Shown here in pieces: positions 26,199 to 34,028 of a stretch of 64,000 bases of DNA. Numbering within the stretch: position 1 is the stretch's first letter; every line of letters begins with the position of its first letter. Location of the stretch: NCBI RefSeq assembly GCF_004346095.1, contig NZ_SLZV01000010.1, positions 1-64,000 of the forward strand, written 5' to 3'. Position numbers and translations under genes: made by a program. The notes under the pieces are model-generated. The model was not told where the DNA came from. It saw only the letters and a program-made list of their open reading frames with translations, and did not search any database. This stretch comes from Faecalimonas umbilicata. GTDB lineage: Bacteria; Bacillota; Clostridia; Lachnospirales; Lachnospiraceae.

Positions 26199-26282
26199 AT
26201 ACCGATAGGTAAGACTTTGGTATTATCTCCATCTTTTCCCCCGGTCCACACCGGACATGCACCTTTCAGCGCATCCGGCGTT
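26199..26282 (-). ncRNA. group II intron A, domains V and VI
   Basis: The minus strand from 26282 reads GAACGCCGGATGCGC, GAAA loop, GGTGCATGTCCGGTGTG (domain V), then GATAATACC...TTACCTATCGGTAT (domain VI, with an unpaired A available as branch point) and the splice site. Confidence 0.85.
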
Positions 26283-26347
26283 CCCCCGAAATTAGAATTA
26301 AACCAATGCTACTATGGCTGCTGCATTTTAACACATTGGTATAGGAA

Positions 26348-26746
26348 TTAACGAATAAGTCTATCCCATATGCATGGTATACCTAAAGGTCTTGTTGACC
26401 CATTTGGCTTTGGAATTTCTTTTCTTCTAACTGGTTTTGGTCGGTATCCGTGTTTACTACCGCTCATGATAAATCTGACACGTTTCACCACTTCATCAGT
26501 AGTCATTTTTCCTATGTCTTTCATCGTGAGTTTATCGGTGCCAGGGGTTTGACTTCCCTTGTTTGCCTTGATTTCTCTGTAGGCAAGCTTGATATTTTCT
26601 TCAGAGAGTATAATATCCATTAGGTTGTCAAATGTTTTCCCTTCTTTACTCTTTCGATATAGTTCATCGAAAGTATCTACCATATTGTAGTATTCGGAGT
26701 GTCTTATACTTTCTACAACTTTAATCTTGTCTTTCTTTGTAGGCAC
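26348..26746 (-). pseudogene. truncated group II intron reverse transcriptase (N-terminal 132 aa)
   Basis: Starts at a GTG with GGAGG nine bases upstream. Residues ~40-130 match the beginning of group II intron proteins: MDIILSEENIKLAYREIKAN, KGSQTPGTDKLTM, RPKPVRRKEIPKPNGSTRPL and GIPCIWDRLIR, which is reverse transcriptase block 1. It then stops. The catalytic YADD, maturase and endonuclease parts are absent. It is clearly a different lineage from the protein of intron B (only the RT-0/RT-1 framework is shared), so this is not a partial copy of that intron. Confidence 0.9.
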
Positions 26747-27518
26747 AAGGCATCACCTCCTCTATTGGAATAGATTGAGTGACTTTTTTGTCTTACTCGA
26801 AATCCTTGTTGTAGATTCGATATTCCTATTATTCTATTTCCGGCTTGAGACCATTCCTCCATTCCCATTACAGGAACTTCTTCGGTTCGATCTCTACTTT
26901 TCAGCACCAGTTCAAACGCTTATTTTTCTTCGTCGTCTTAGATGTATTATTACATCCCTGATACCTTTCCTCGTACCAATAATCCTATCTGTACATATAT
27001 ACCCTTAGGTGCCTAGCTCTGATCCTGTTAGCTTGATAGTGCCTGTAACACTATATGGTCTTTCATAACAAAAATTCTTACTAAACCACACTAACGACGC
27101 GTCCGCGTCCTTATGAGTTTCCTCATAAGCTTCATATAGACTCTTAAATTCGCTGGTTCGTCAGCTGTGTAGATGCCACAGCATTCTCACCATAGGTATT
27201 TTATAGACCCCGGCATATCGTCATCCATGCCTTTCATAATCAATTCACACGGGCGGACTCTAGTCTCTTTTGTACCAATGTTACTAGCGATTATTACTTA
27301 GTTTAGGTTAACTTCTGCCGACTTCACCGAACTTCGAACTATTTAACTTTCGTTTTATATAGCCCGTCGGAGTATTAGGTAGGATGTTTCAGGGCGTTAC
27401 TCCATCATTCCATCCTGTCGGATTATCAGTTCTCCTCTTAAATGGTTTCCCTTTTCATCATAGGGATTTCTTTATGAGTGCCAGTTCTTTGTTTATTTTA
27501 AACTGGAACGAGTCGAAC
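26747..27518 (-). ncRNA. group II intron A, domains I-III (non-coding)
   Basis: This 770-base stretch has no gene. It is the 5' ribozyme part of intron A. Blocks shared with intron B are visible, such as AATACTCCGACGGGCTA, GGTGAAGTCGGCAGAAG and GACTAGAGTCCGCCCG, typical of domain I tertiary-contact regions. A candidate EBS1 pentamer ATTTA (near 27145) complements the exon end TAAAT. Confidence 0.75.
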
Positions 27519-28119
27519 ATTTATTGAACGCATATTTTGCAAAATCAATCATTTCATCATAAATCTTATTCGCTGTCTTCTCATCAATTCCATTGTTCAG
27601 ACATCCCGGAACTCCTTCATCAATATTGCCATAAACAAAACTCTGACGCTCCCGCTCCATGACATCCGCCTTTTTCTTTGACATCGCCCTTCGCAAAAGG
27701 TCACTTCGTCCAAGTGTATATCCGGCAAGATCACGCACAATCTGCATAACCTGTTCCTGGTAAACGATACATCCATATGTCGGTGCAAGGATTGGCTCCA
27801 GTTGTGGGCAATCATAAGTGATAGATCCTTTGTCATTCTTTCCTTTGATGTACTGTGGAATGAAATCCATCGGCCCCGGCCGGTACAGAGAAATACCGGC
27901 AATGATATCTTCCAGACTCTGCGGCTTTAGCTCTTTCATAAAGTTTTTCATTCCGGCGCTCTCCAACTGAAATACACCGTCAGTCTTCCCGGTTCCGATT
28001 GAATCCAATACCAGTTTGTCGTTGTAGTCAATCTCACCCATATCCAACTTGACTCCTGTCGCCTGCTCCACCAGGTTGACGGCATTCTGAATTACGGTCA
28101 GAGTTCTCAAGCCTAGGAA
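27519..28119 (-). CDS. dnaE: DNA polymerase III alpha subunit, exon 2 (200 codons + 1 base)
   Basis: Middle exon, 601 bases, reading FLGLRTLTVIQNAVNLVEQ to FAKYAFNK plus the first base of Ser. It includes GVFQLESAGM, SLYRPGPMDFIPQYIKGK and YGCIVYQEQVMQIV, all conserved in bacterial replicases (primer grip and finger regions). It is bounded by intron B upstream and intron A downstream. Read alone, its frame runs into intron sequence at both ends (MLTVFVTYHY before it, CSTRSSLK after it), which must be removed. Confidence 0.93.
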
Positions 28120-28215
28120 ATAGTGATAGGTAACGAACACCGTCAGCATTATCTGTTACGGGTCGTTTTCCCCCACTTCACACCGTGCATGCGGCTTTCA
28201 CCGCACACGGCGTTC
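28120..28215 (-). ncRNA. group II intron B, domains V and VI
   Basis: Minus strand from 28215: GAACGCCGTGTGCGG, GAAA-type loop, CCGCATGCACGGTGTG (domain V), then a linker and the domain VI helix ending GTTACCTATCACTAT at the splice site. It closely resembles the same part of intron A. Confidence 0.85.
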
Positions 28216-28302
28216 CATCAAGAATAGTAGTCTTCGGTAAACTACTTTCGGGTTATGTCAGTGTATTCAACTTCCTTTGCTCAATCTTTTATCCATTTTC
28301 AT

Positions 28303-28470
28303 TTACTCTTTGTCTTTATTATGCCTATACCCGCTTAGACATGCGATACAGAGCACCATTGGTACTGCTGCATATCCCGCACTCTTCATACCATTTGAGG
28401 ATAGTACATAAAATGCACCAGCGAATGTTAGCATTGCAAAGATTATTGAAAGTGCTAATAATAACTTCTT
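28303..28470 (-). other. small hydrophobic open frame inside intron B, start codon missing
   Basis: Downstream of the intron protein, within domain IV, the minus strand encodes KKLLLALSIIFAMLTFAGAF, then YVLSSNGMKSAGY and a second hydrophobic AAVPMVLCIACLSG, ending RHNKDKE and a stop. It looks like a real 55-residue two-helix membrane peptide with AAAGGAG just upstream (28473-28479), but no ATG, GTG or TTG lies at the right spacing. Only an internal ATG (28432-28434) is available. It is probably a decayed cargo gene; family unknown. Confidence 0.45.
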
Positions 28471-28533
28471 TCTCCTTTCTAAAATGTATTCATCTTACCT
28501 ACTTGGTAATTTGAATACTTTAGTAGAGATAAA

Positions 28534-30417
28534 TCAGCTTGATTGATTATTTATTGATTGAGCAAGTTTCTTGCGGTATTTCGCAAGTTTTTTCATTGTT
28601 TTTTCTGACAAATCCTCAGGCTGAGATTCATTATGAATGAGTGTGTGGCAGTACTCATGTACTGTTATAAGGTTTTTGACCTTATTTCTTTGGCTGCTAG
28701 GTAATTTCGGTTCAACATGGTGAAAATGTGCCTCATTAGGTTCAACATATCCCCCGCAAATCTTGCATTTTCCCTTGTCTCTATTATACGTGTAAGGTCG
28801 ATTCATAAAATACTCAAAATTGTAGAGAGGATGTTTGCTCATTCTGATATACCATGCATGGTCACTGGAATTTACTTCATCCGTTCGGACTCGAAGCCCT
28901 TTTCTACGCATTCTCTTATTGTACAATTCTCTACCTTCGGGTGTGTATGGATTTTCAGCTTGGTTTTTGCTTATTGGATTTTCCCACTTCGCAAAATTTA
29001 TATCTGTAATTCCAATCCACATTCCTTTATATTCGACTGCTGGTATATGAGCTTTGTGTCCATAATGCAGTCCAATCAGGTTTGAGACTTGATTCGCTCT
29101 GACCCATTTACCTCCATAACGTTTCAGCGATTTATATGCCGTATACTTTAGTAACCATGCATACTTCCTCACCACAACGCTGATTTGGTCACACATATTA
29201 TAGTAATTGATAAGTCCAACAATAATTGAATCCACTCGCAAAATGTTTTGGATTAGCCTTTCTCTATCCCATGTAGCGGTTTTCCTTACATAAAATAATT
29301 CTCGGCTTAAATCTTTCATTTTGCGGGCAAATCTTTCTTTGTCAGGAGAAACTCTATTAACCAGTGTCCCATTCTTGTTATACATCTTGATTTCTACACC
29401 AAGAAACTTGATAGGTCTACTGCATACATTCGTTATCAGTGTTTTTTCGTCTGAAAGTTCCAGTTTTAAGGTTTCTTTAAGATACCTTTTCGCCTTATAT
29501 TTCAGTCGTTCAGCGGATTCCTTGCTATCCGTAAGAATAACCCAGTCATCTGCATATCTGATGAAGTAACAGGTTTTCAGATTGCTGTGATTTCTCATAG
29601 CGGTTAGTTCACCGTCTCTTCTTGAATGTTGCTTTTTAAGTTTCTTCCTTTCAAAATCACCTGTCATATAATTATCAAATCGATTTAGATAAATGTTGGC
29701 TAATAGCGGAGAAATGATACCACCTTGCGGTGTTCCAAGTTCGCTCTTTGCACATTCATCCATTACTCCTGCTCTAAGCATTTGTTTGATGATACTTAGT
29801 ACCCTCTTGTCTCGGATTCCGATATTCCATAAGCTTTTAATCATTACATTGTGGTCAATGTTGTCAAAGAAACCTTTAATATCGCCCTCGACTGCCCAGT
29901 AGCATTTGGATGTCCAGTTTATACGCTTGATTCTTGCTATTGCCATATCTGCAGACCTCATAGGTCTAAAACCATATGAATGTTCAAAGAACTGTGCTTC
30001 TGCAATTGGTTCTATTATATTTCTTACGCATGCCTGTATAATTCTATCGATAATCGTTGGTATTCCAAGTGGTCTTTTTTCGGATTTACCAGGTTTTGGT
30101 ATCCATACTCTTCGCACCATTTCGGGGTTGTAATTATATAATCTACTTTTTACTTCCTCTAGAACTTCATCGTATCCTTTTTCAAGGTAATCACTCATTA
30201 CTTTCTTGTCGACGCCAGCAGTATTACTGCCTTTGTTTCCTTTGATTTTATGAATGGCTGATACTATGTTGGGTTCTGATGCAATAATTTCTAAGATACC
30301 TGTGAAATTACTTTGCTTTCTTTCTTCATAATTCTTCTTTGCCATCAGATAGACATTTTGTAAGAGTTCGTTAAGTTCCTTTTCAGTAGTAGGAACTTTA
30401 TTAAGTTTTGTCCCCAT
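28534..30417 (-). CDS. ltrA: group II intron reverse transcriptase/maturase with HNH endonuclease
   Basis: Multifunctional 627-aa intron protein: it helps its intron fold and splice, nicks target DNA and copies the intron RNA into DNA. Order: RT-0 (ILEIIASEPNIVSAIHKIKG), finger and palm blocks (GNKGSNTAGVDK, IPKPGKSEKRPLGIPT, FFEHSYGFRPMRSADMAI, GTPQGGIISPLLANIYL), catalytic YADD in FIRYADDWVILT, maturase X domain (~390-480), and HNH zinc-type endonuclease with CKICGGYVEPNEAHFHH and HEYCHTLIH. All key residues are intact. The ATG at 30417 has AGGAGGTGA nine bases upstream; the TTG six bases earlier is too close to that site. It may also serve the ORF-truncated intron A (speculative). Confidence 0.95.
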   Translation of the reverse strand: MGTKLNKVPTTEKELNELLQNVYLMAKKNYEERKQSNFTGILEIIASEPNIVSAIHKIKGNKGSNTAGVDKKVMSDYLEKGYDEVLEEVKSRLYNYNPEMVRRVWIPKPGKSEKRPLGIPTIIDRIIQACVRNIIEPIAEAQFFEHSYGFRPMRSADMAIARIKRINWTSKCYWAVEGDIKGFFDNIDHNVMIKSLWNIGIRDKRVLSIIKQMLRAGVMDECAKSELGTPQGGIISPLLANIYLNRFDNYMTGDFERKKLKKQHSRRDGELTAMRNHSNLKTCYFIRYADDWVILTDSKESAERLKYKAKRYLKETLKLELSDEKTLITNVCSRPIKFLGVEIKMYNKNGTLVNRVSPDKERFARKMKDLSRELFYVRKTATWDRERLIQNILRVDSIIVGLINYYNMCDQISVVVRKYAWLLKYTAYKSLKRYGGKWVRANQVSNLIGLHYGHKAHIPAVEYKGMWIGITDINFAKWENPISKNQAENPYTPEGRELYNKRMRRKGLRVRTDEVNSSDHAWYIRMSKHPLYNFEYFMNRPYTYNRDKGKCKICGGYVEPNEAHFHHVEPKLPSSQRNKVKNLITVHEYCHTLIHNESQPEDLSEKTMKKLAKYRKKLAQSINNQSS

Positions 30418-31198
30418 AGGCAATCACCTCCTATGGTTAGTTCGTTTCGCTCAACGGCTACCTTAATAATTGAACATTCTTACATAACCCTATTCTTGAC
30501 TATGCCCCTTCGCTCCACGGACATTACTCCGCTTCAACACTACTACGGGCTGCTGCCACTCGAATTCACAAGTCATTTCCTACTTGTTAGAAACTTTGAC
30601 GCTTAAACATCTTAACATTTTCTTTCGAGTTTCAATTGTTCCATTGATTTTATCCTTTTATTATAGCAACTTAGCTGCCGTCTTTAACCCGTAAGCTATT
30701 CTTTCTTCCGTTAGCTGAATGGAATCAGAACGCATATCCTTTACTGGATACACACCGCATTCGCAATGGACAATACGAATACCGCAACTTAAATCCCTAC
30801 AGGGATGACCCAACTTTCGTCGGGGTCGTTAAATTACGAGCCTTTCATACGACGGTTCCTGGTGAGTCAGCATATTGCATTTTACAGGACCCCCGACTTA
30901 CTTTGCCTTCATATAACTTACTACCATATTTTCAAGCGGGCGGGCTCTAGCCTCTTTTAAACCAACTTTACTCGTATGTTTCTTTTACTTAGATGACTTT
31001 TCAGCCGACTTTACCGAGCTTCATACCTTTCAGTTTTAAGACCGATTAGCATGTCGGAGTATCAGGGATTAGAGTATCAGCATTTACTCTATAGTTGGGA
31101 TTTCACCAACCTAATCAAATCAACAGTTAAGCAGAGTTCATTCTGCTCCGCTAACTTGTTTCCATTTCTGGAGTGTTTCGTTAGCGAACAATTCGCAC
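30418..31198 (-). ncRNA. group II intron B, domains I-III (non-coding)
   Basis: The 5' ribozyme part of intron B, 780 bases without a gene. It opens GTGCGAATTG and contains blocks shared with intron A (GATACTCCGACATGCTAATC, GGTAAAGTCGGCTGAAA, GGCTAGAGCCCGCCCG). No separate promoter was recognised. Confidence 0.8.
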
Positions 31199-32848
31199 AT
31201 CCATTTTCAAAAGACCAAGTTCTTCCAGTGTCGTCATCGTAAACTGTGTCGTGATCGAACCGTCCGATGCTCTGGAAAGCGGCACATATTCGTCTACCGA
31301 CTTCTGACTGATCACGACTCCGGCAGCATGCATCGACGTATGCCGTGGAAGCCCTTCGAGACGTTTGGACATGTCGATCAAATATTTTACCTGTTCGTCT
31401 GTCTCATACATTTTCCGGAACTCCGGATTCATTTTCAATGCTTTATCGATCGTGATATTTAGCTCTGTCGGAATCATCTTTGCGATCGTATCGACAAATG
31501 CATACGGCAGATCCATCACACGTCCTACATCGCGGATCACACCTCTTGCCGCCATTGTACCGAATGTTACGATCTGCACAACGCGGTCTTTCCCATATTT
31601 TCTCACAACATAATCGATGACTTCCTGACGCCGTTCAAAGCAGAAATCAATATCGATATCCGGCATGGACACACGCTCAGGATTTAAGAAACGTTCAAAC
31701 AGAAGCTGATAGCGGATCGGATCAATATTCGTGATCCCAAGGCAGTACGAGACAATACTTCCCGCCGCAGAACCTCGCCCCGGCCCTACACTGATATCAT
31801 TGTCCCTCGCATATTTGATGAAATCCCATACGATCAGGAAATAATCCACATATCCCATATTTTTGATCGTACTCAATTCATAGGAAAGACGTTCTTTTAA
31901 TTCTTCTCCCGGATTTGGATACCGGCGTTCTAACCCTTCAAAACAGAGTTGATTCAGATACTCCCATGAAGTCATTCCCCCTGGCACATCGTATTTTGGA
32001 AGTTTCGTCACTCCAAATTCAATCTCCACATGACATCTGTCTGCAATCTTCTGCGTATTTTCCAGCGCCTGCCTTGCATATGGGAATAATTCGATCATCT
32101 CCTGCTCTGACTTGACATAATACTGTCCGCCTGCATAGCGCATCCGGTTTTCATCTGTCAGCTTTTTCCCGGTCTGAATACACAGCAGAATGTCATGCGG
32201 TTTCTCATCCTCCGCATAAGTATAGTGGACGTCATTGGTCGCCACAAGCTCGATCCCGGTCTCTGCCGCCAGCCGAATCAGACGCTGATTGACATCTGCC
32301 TGCTCGGTCAGCCCATGATCCTGAAGCTCCAGAAAGAAATTCCCCTTTCCGAAAATAGATTCATATCTCAGTGCTGCCTGTTTCGCTTCCTCGAACATTC
32401 CCCGAAGAAGATTTTTCTGTACTTCCCCTGCAAGACAAGCACTCAGTGCAATGATTCCTTCATGGTACTCTTCTAACAATTCGATATCAATTCTTGGCTT
32501 GTAATAATATCCTTCCACAAACCCTTTGGAAACAATCTTCATCAGATTCTGATATCCCTGATTATTTTCTGCCAACAATACCAGATGGTAATAGCGGTCC
32601 TCCCCGCCATTGATCTCATGGTCAAAACGTGACCCGGGAGCCACATACACCTCACAGCCAAGAATGGGATTGATGCCTGCAGCCTTCGCCGCCCGGTAAA
32701 AATCAATCACACCAAACATGACACCGTGATCGGTGATCGCAGCACTGTTCATCCCCAGCTCTTTTACCCTGGCAACGTACTCTTTGATTTTATTTGATCC
32801 ATCCAGAAGACTGTACTCTGTATGGACATGCAAATGTGCAAAACTCAT
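31199..32848 (-). CDS. dnaE: DNA polymerase III alpha subunit, exon 1 (N-terminal 550 residues)
   Basis: Replicative polymerase, first exon. The PHP domain opens MSFAHLHVHTEYSLLDGS. The polymerase palm contains SVGPGRGSAAGS and the catalytic MPDIDIDF (about residues 395-402). The exon ends LLKMD, whose Asp550 corresponds to the third catalytic Asp (D555 in E. coli). Exon lengths (1650 + 601 + 1226 bases) join to exactly 1159 codons including stop, a normal DnaE size. The frame is open upstream to 32950 but family alignment favours this ATG; GGAGG lies 15 bases before it, an unusually long spacing. Read without splicing, translation runs 5 codons into intron B and stops. Confidence 0.95.
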
Positions 32849-32985
32849 AGATGTTGCTGATTTCCTCCTTTTCTTCTCTTCCTGCCAATATCCGAAGCAA
32901 TGAAAATACCATTTCCTTCTGAATCGGTCCGGCAGATTTTTATTACTCAAATATTTATTACAATGATTCTAAAATCTACGAATCC

Positions 32986-33014
32986 AGTATATCATCATTG
33001 AAACTCGCCGTCAT
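32986..33014 (-). promoter_or_regulatory. promoter of dnaE
   Basis: Minus-strand -35 ATGACG (33009-33014), 17 bases, extended -10 TGATATACT (-10 at 32986-32991). The leader would be about 130 bases. Confidence 0.55.
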
Positions 33015-33028
33015 TCCTTTTCTAATAG

Positions 33029-33064
33029 AAAAATCCTGCCCCTCAAAATGAAGAGCAGGATTTT
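33029..33064 (-). terminator. terminator overlapping the fructokinase stop codon
   Basis: AAAATCCTGC (33030-33039) with GCAGGATTTT (33055-33064), followed on the minus strand by TTTTT. The 5' arm is the last codons of scrK and the stop lies in the loop. Confidence 0.85.
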
Positions 33065-34011
33065 CCTCCCAAAACCTTTTCAATTTCTTCTCGTTCCGGC
33101 ATCACTCGCAGAGCGCCTTTTTTCGTCGTGATCAATGCAGCTGCTGCATTGGCAAACTGTAGCATTTCCCTTACCCTTTCTTTGTCTTGCTTCTGTATGC
33201 CATATCTTAATATGTAGTCCAGAAGGCAAGCGCAAAATGTATCTCCTGCTCCAGTTGTATCGATTGTGTCCTCCATCAAAAAGGCTTCTGCTTCCACAAT
33301 CTCATTGCCAAAAAATGCTTTGCTTCCCTGATTTCCCATCGTTGCACAGACAAAAGGAATCTGATATTCCTCTATCAGTTTCTGTACTCCGCGATCAATG
33401 TCTGTTTCTCCTGTCATAAATGTAATCTCATTGTCAGAGATTTTCAACACATCGCACTGACTCATTCCAAATGCAATCTTTTCTTTTGCCTCATCTAAAT
33501 GATTCCAAAGTGCCGGACGCAAATTAGGATCAAAAGAGATTATCGCACCATTTTGTTTTGCTGTCCAAATGGCATATTTTGTCGCTTCTTCTGCCTCAGA
33601 CGATGTCATAGAAAGACTTCCAAAATGAAAAAGTTTTGTCTCTTTTAAAAGCGCTTCCTCAACTTCTTCTTTTCGAAGCATCATATCCGCACCGGGATTC
33701 CGATAAAAGGAAAACGTACGCTCTCCATCTGCTGCATTATGTACAAAAGCCAATGTCGTTGGGATTTTCTCATCATAGCAGATTCCCTCTGCGGAAATTC
33801 CCTGTTCTTTTACTACCGACACCAACATTTCTCCAAAAGAGTCTTTCCCTACTTTTCCAATAAATGCGGTATTTCTCCCCAGTTTCTGAAGCATTGCAAG
33901 TACATTGCATGGCGCTCCTCCAGGATTTGCCTCATAAATCTGATTACCCTGACCGCTGATTCCTGCACTGGTAAAATCTACCAGAAGTTCTCCTAATGCT
34001 ACTACATCCAT
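33043..34011 (-). CDS. scrK: fructokinase (PfkB/ribokinase family)
   Basis: A 322-aa sugar kinase that phosphorylates fructose released by the GH32 enzyme encoded just upstream, feeding glycolysis. Visible: N-terminal ALGELLVDF, the sugar-binding NPGGAPCNVLAML and GKVGKDSFG, and C-terminal DTTGAGDTFCACLLDY with the anion hole and catalytic Asp. PfkB members vary in substrate, so fructose is inferred from the operon. It is the last gene of the operon and ends in a terminator that overlaps its stop. The start follows GCAGGAGGAAGGCA. Confidence 0.9.
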   Translation of the reverse strand: MDVVALGELLVDFTSAGISGQGNQIYEANPGGAPCNVLAMLQKLGRNTAFIGKVGKDSFGEMLVSVVKEQGISAEGICYDEKIPTTLAFVHNAADGERTFSFYRNPGADMMLRKEEVEEALLKETKLFHFGSLSMTSSEAEEATKYAIWTAKQNGAIISFDPNLRPALWNHLDEAKEKIAFGMSQCDVLKISDNEITFMTGETDIDRGVQKLIEEYQIPFVCATMGNQGSKAFFGNEIVEAEAFLMEDTIDTTGAGDTFCACLLDYILRYGIQKQDKERVREMLQFANAAAALITTKKGALRVMPEREEIEKVLGGKSCSSF

Positions 34012-34028
34012 TGCCTTCCTCCTGCTCT

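Larger units (their letters stand above)
26199..27518 (-). mobile_element. group II intron A in dnaE (1320 nt, truncated ORF)
   Basis: Boundaries are fixed by restoring the DnaE frame: exon 2 ends AATAAAT and exon 3 starts CTCATGC. The intron begins GTTCGACTCG (consensus GUGYG, so one base is off) and ends CGGTAT. A domain V hairpin (about 26247-26282, with a GAAA tetraloop) and a domain VI stem ending TCGGTAT precede the 3' end. Its open frame is only the first 132 codons of a reverse transcriptase; the rest is deleted, with the reading frame ending just before the domain IV remnant. At 1.3 kb it is about half the normal size. Splicing must need a maturase supplied in trans (inference). Confidence 0.92.
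28120..31198 (-). mobile_element. group II intron B in dnaE (3079 nt, full-length)
   Basis: Inserted between codons GAT (Asp550) and TTC of dnaE. It starts GTGCG (consensus) and ends CACTAT. Removing it restores KMD-FLGLRT exactly. It carries a complete intron-encoded protein (28534-30417), a domain V hairpin (about 28180-28215, GTGTGCGGTGAAAGCCGCATGCAC) and a domain VI stem at the 3' end. The pentamer ATCCA at 30745-30749 is a candidate EBS1 for the exon end TGGAT. With all parts present it looks able to splice and to retrohome. Confidence 0.95.

Noticed and set aside
24973-26262. Separate gene starting MHVRCGPGEKMEI
   Set aside because: The first 21 codons are domain V/VI of intron A; the real coding part begins at 26198 as dnaE exon 3.
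27493-28149. dnaE broken by frameshifts (pseudogene)
   Set aside because: All three parts rejoin in frame at group II intron boundaries with no lost codons, so it is an interrupted rather than a decayed gene.
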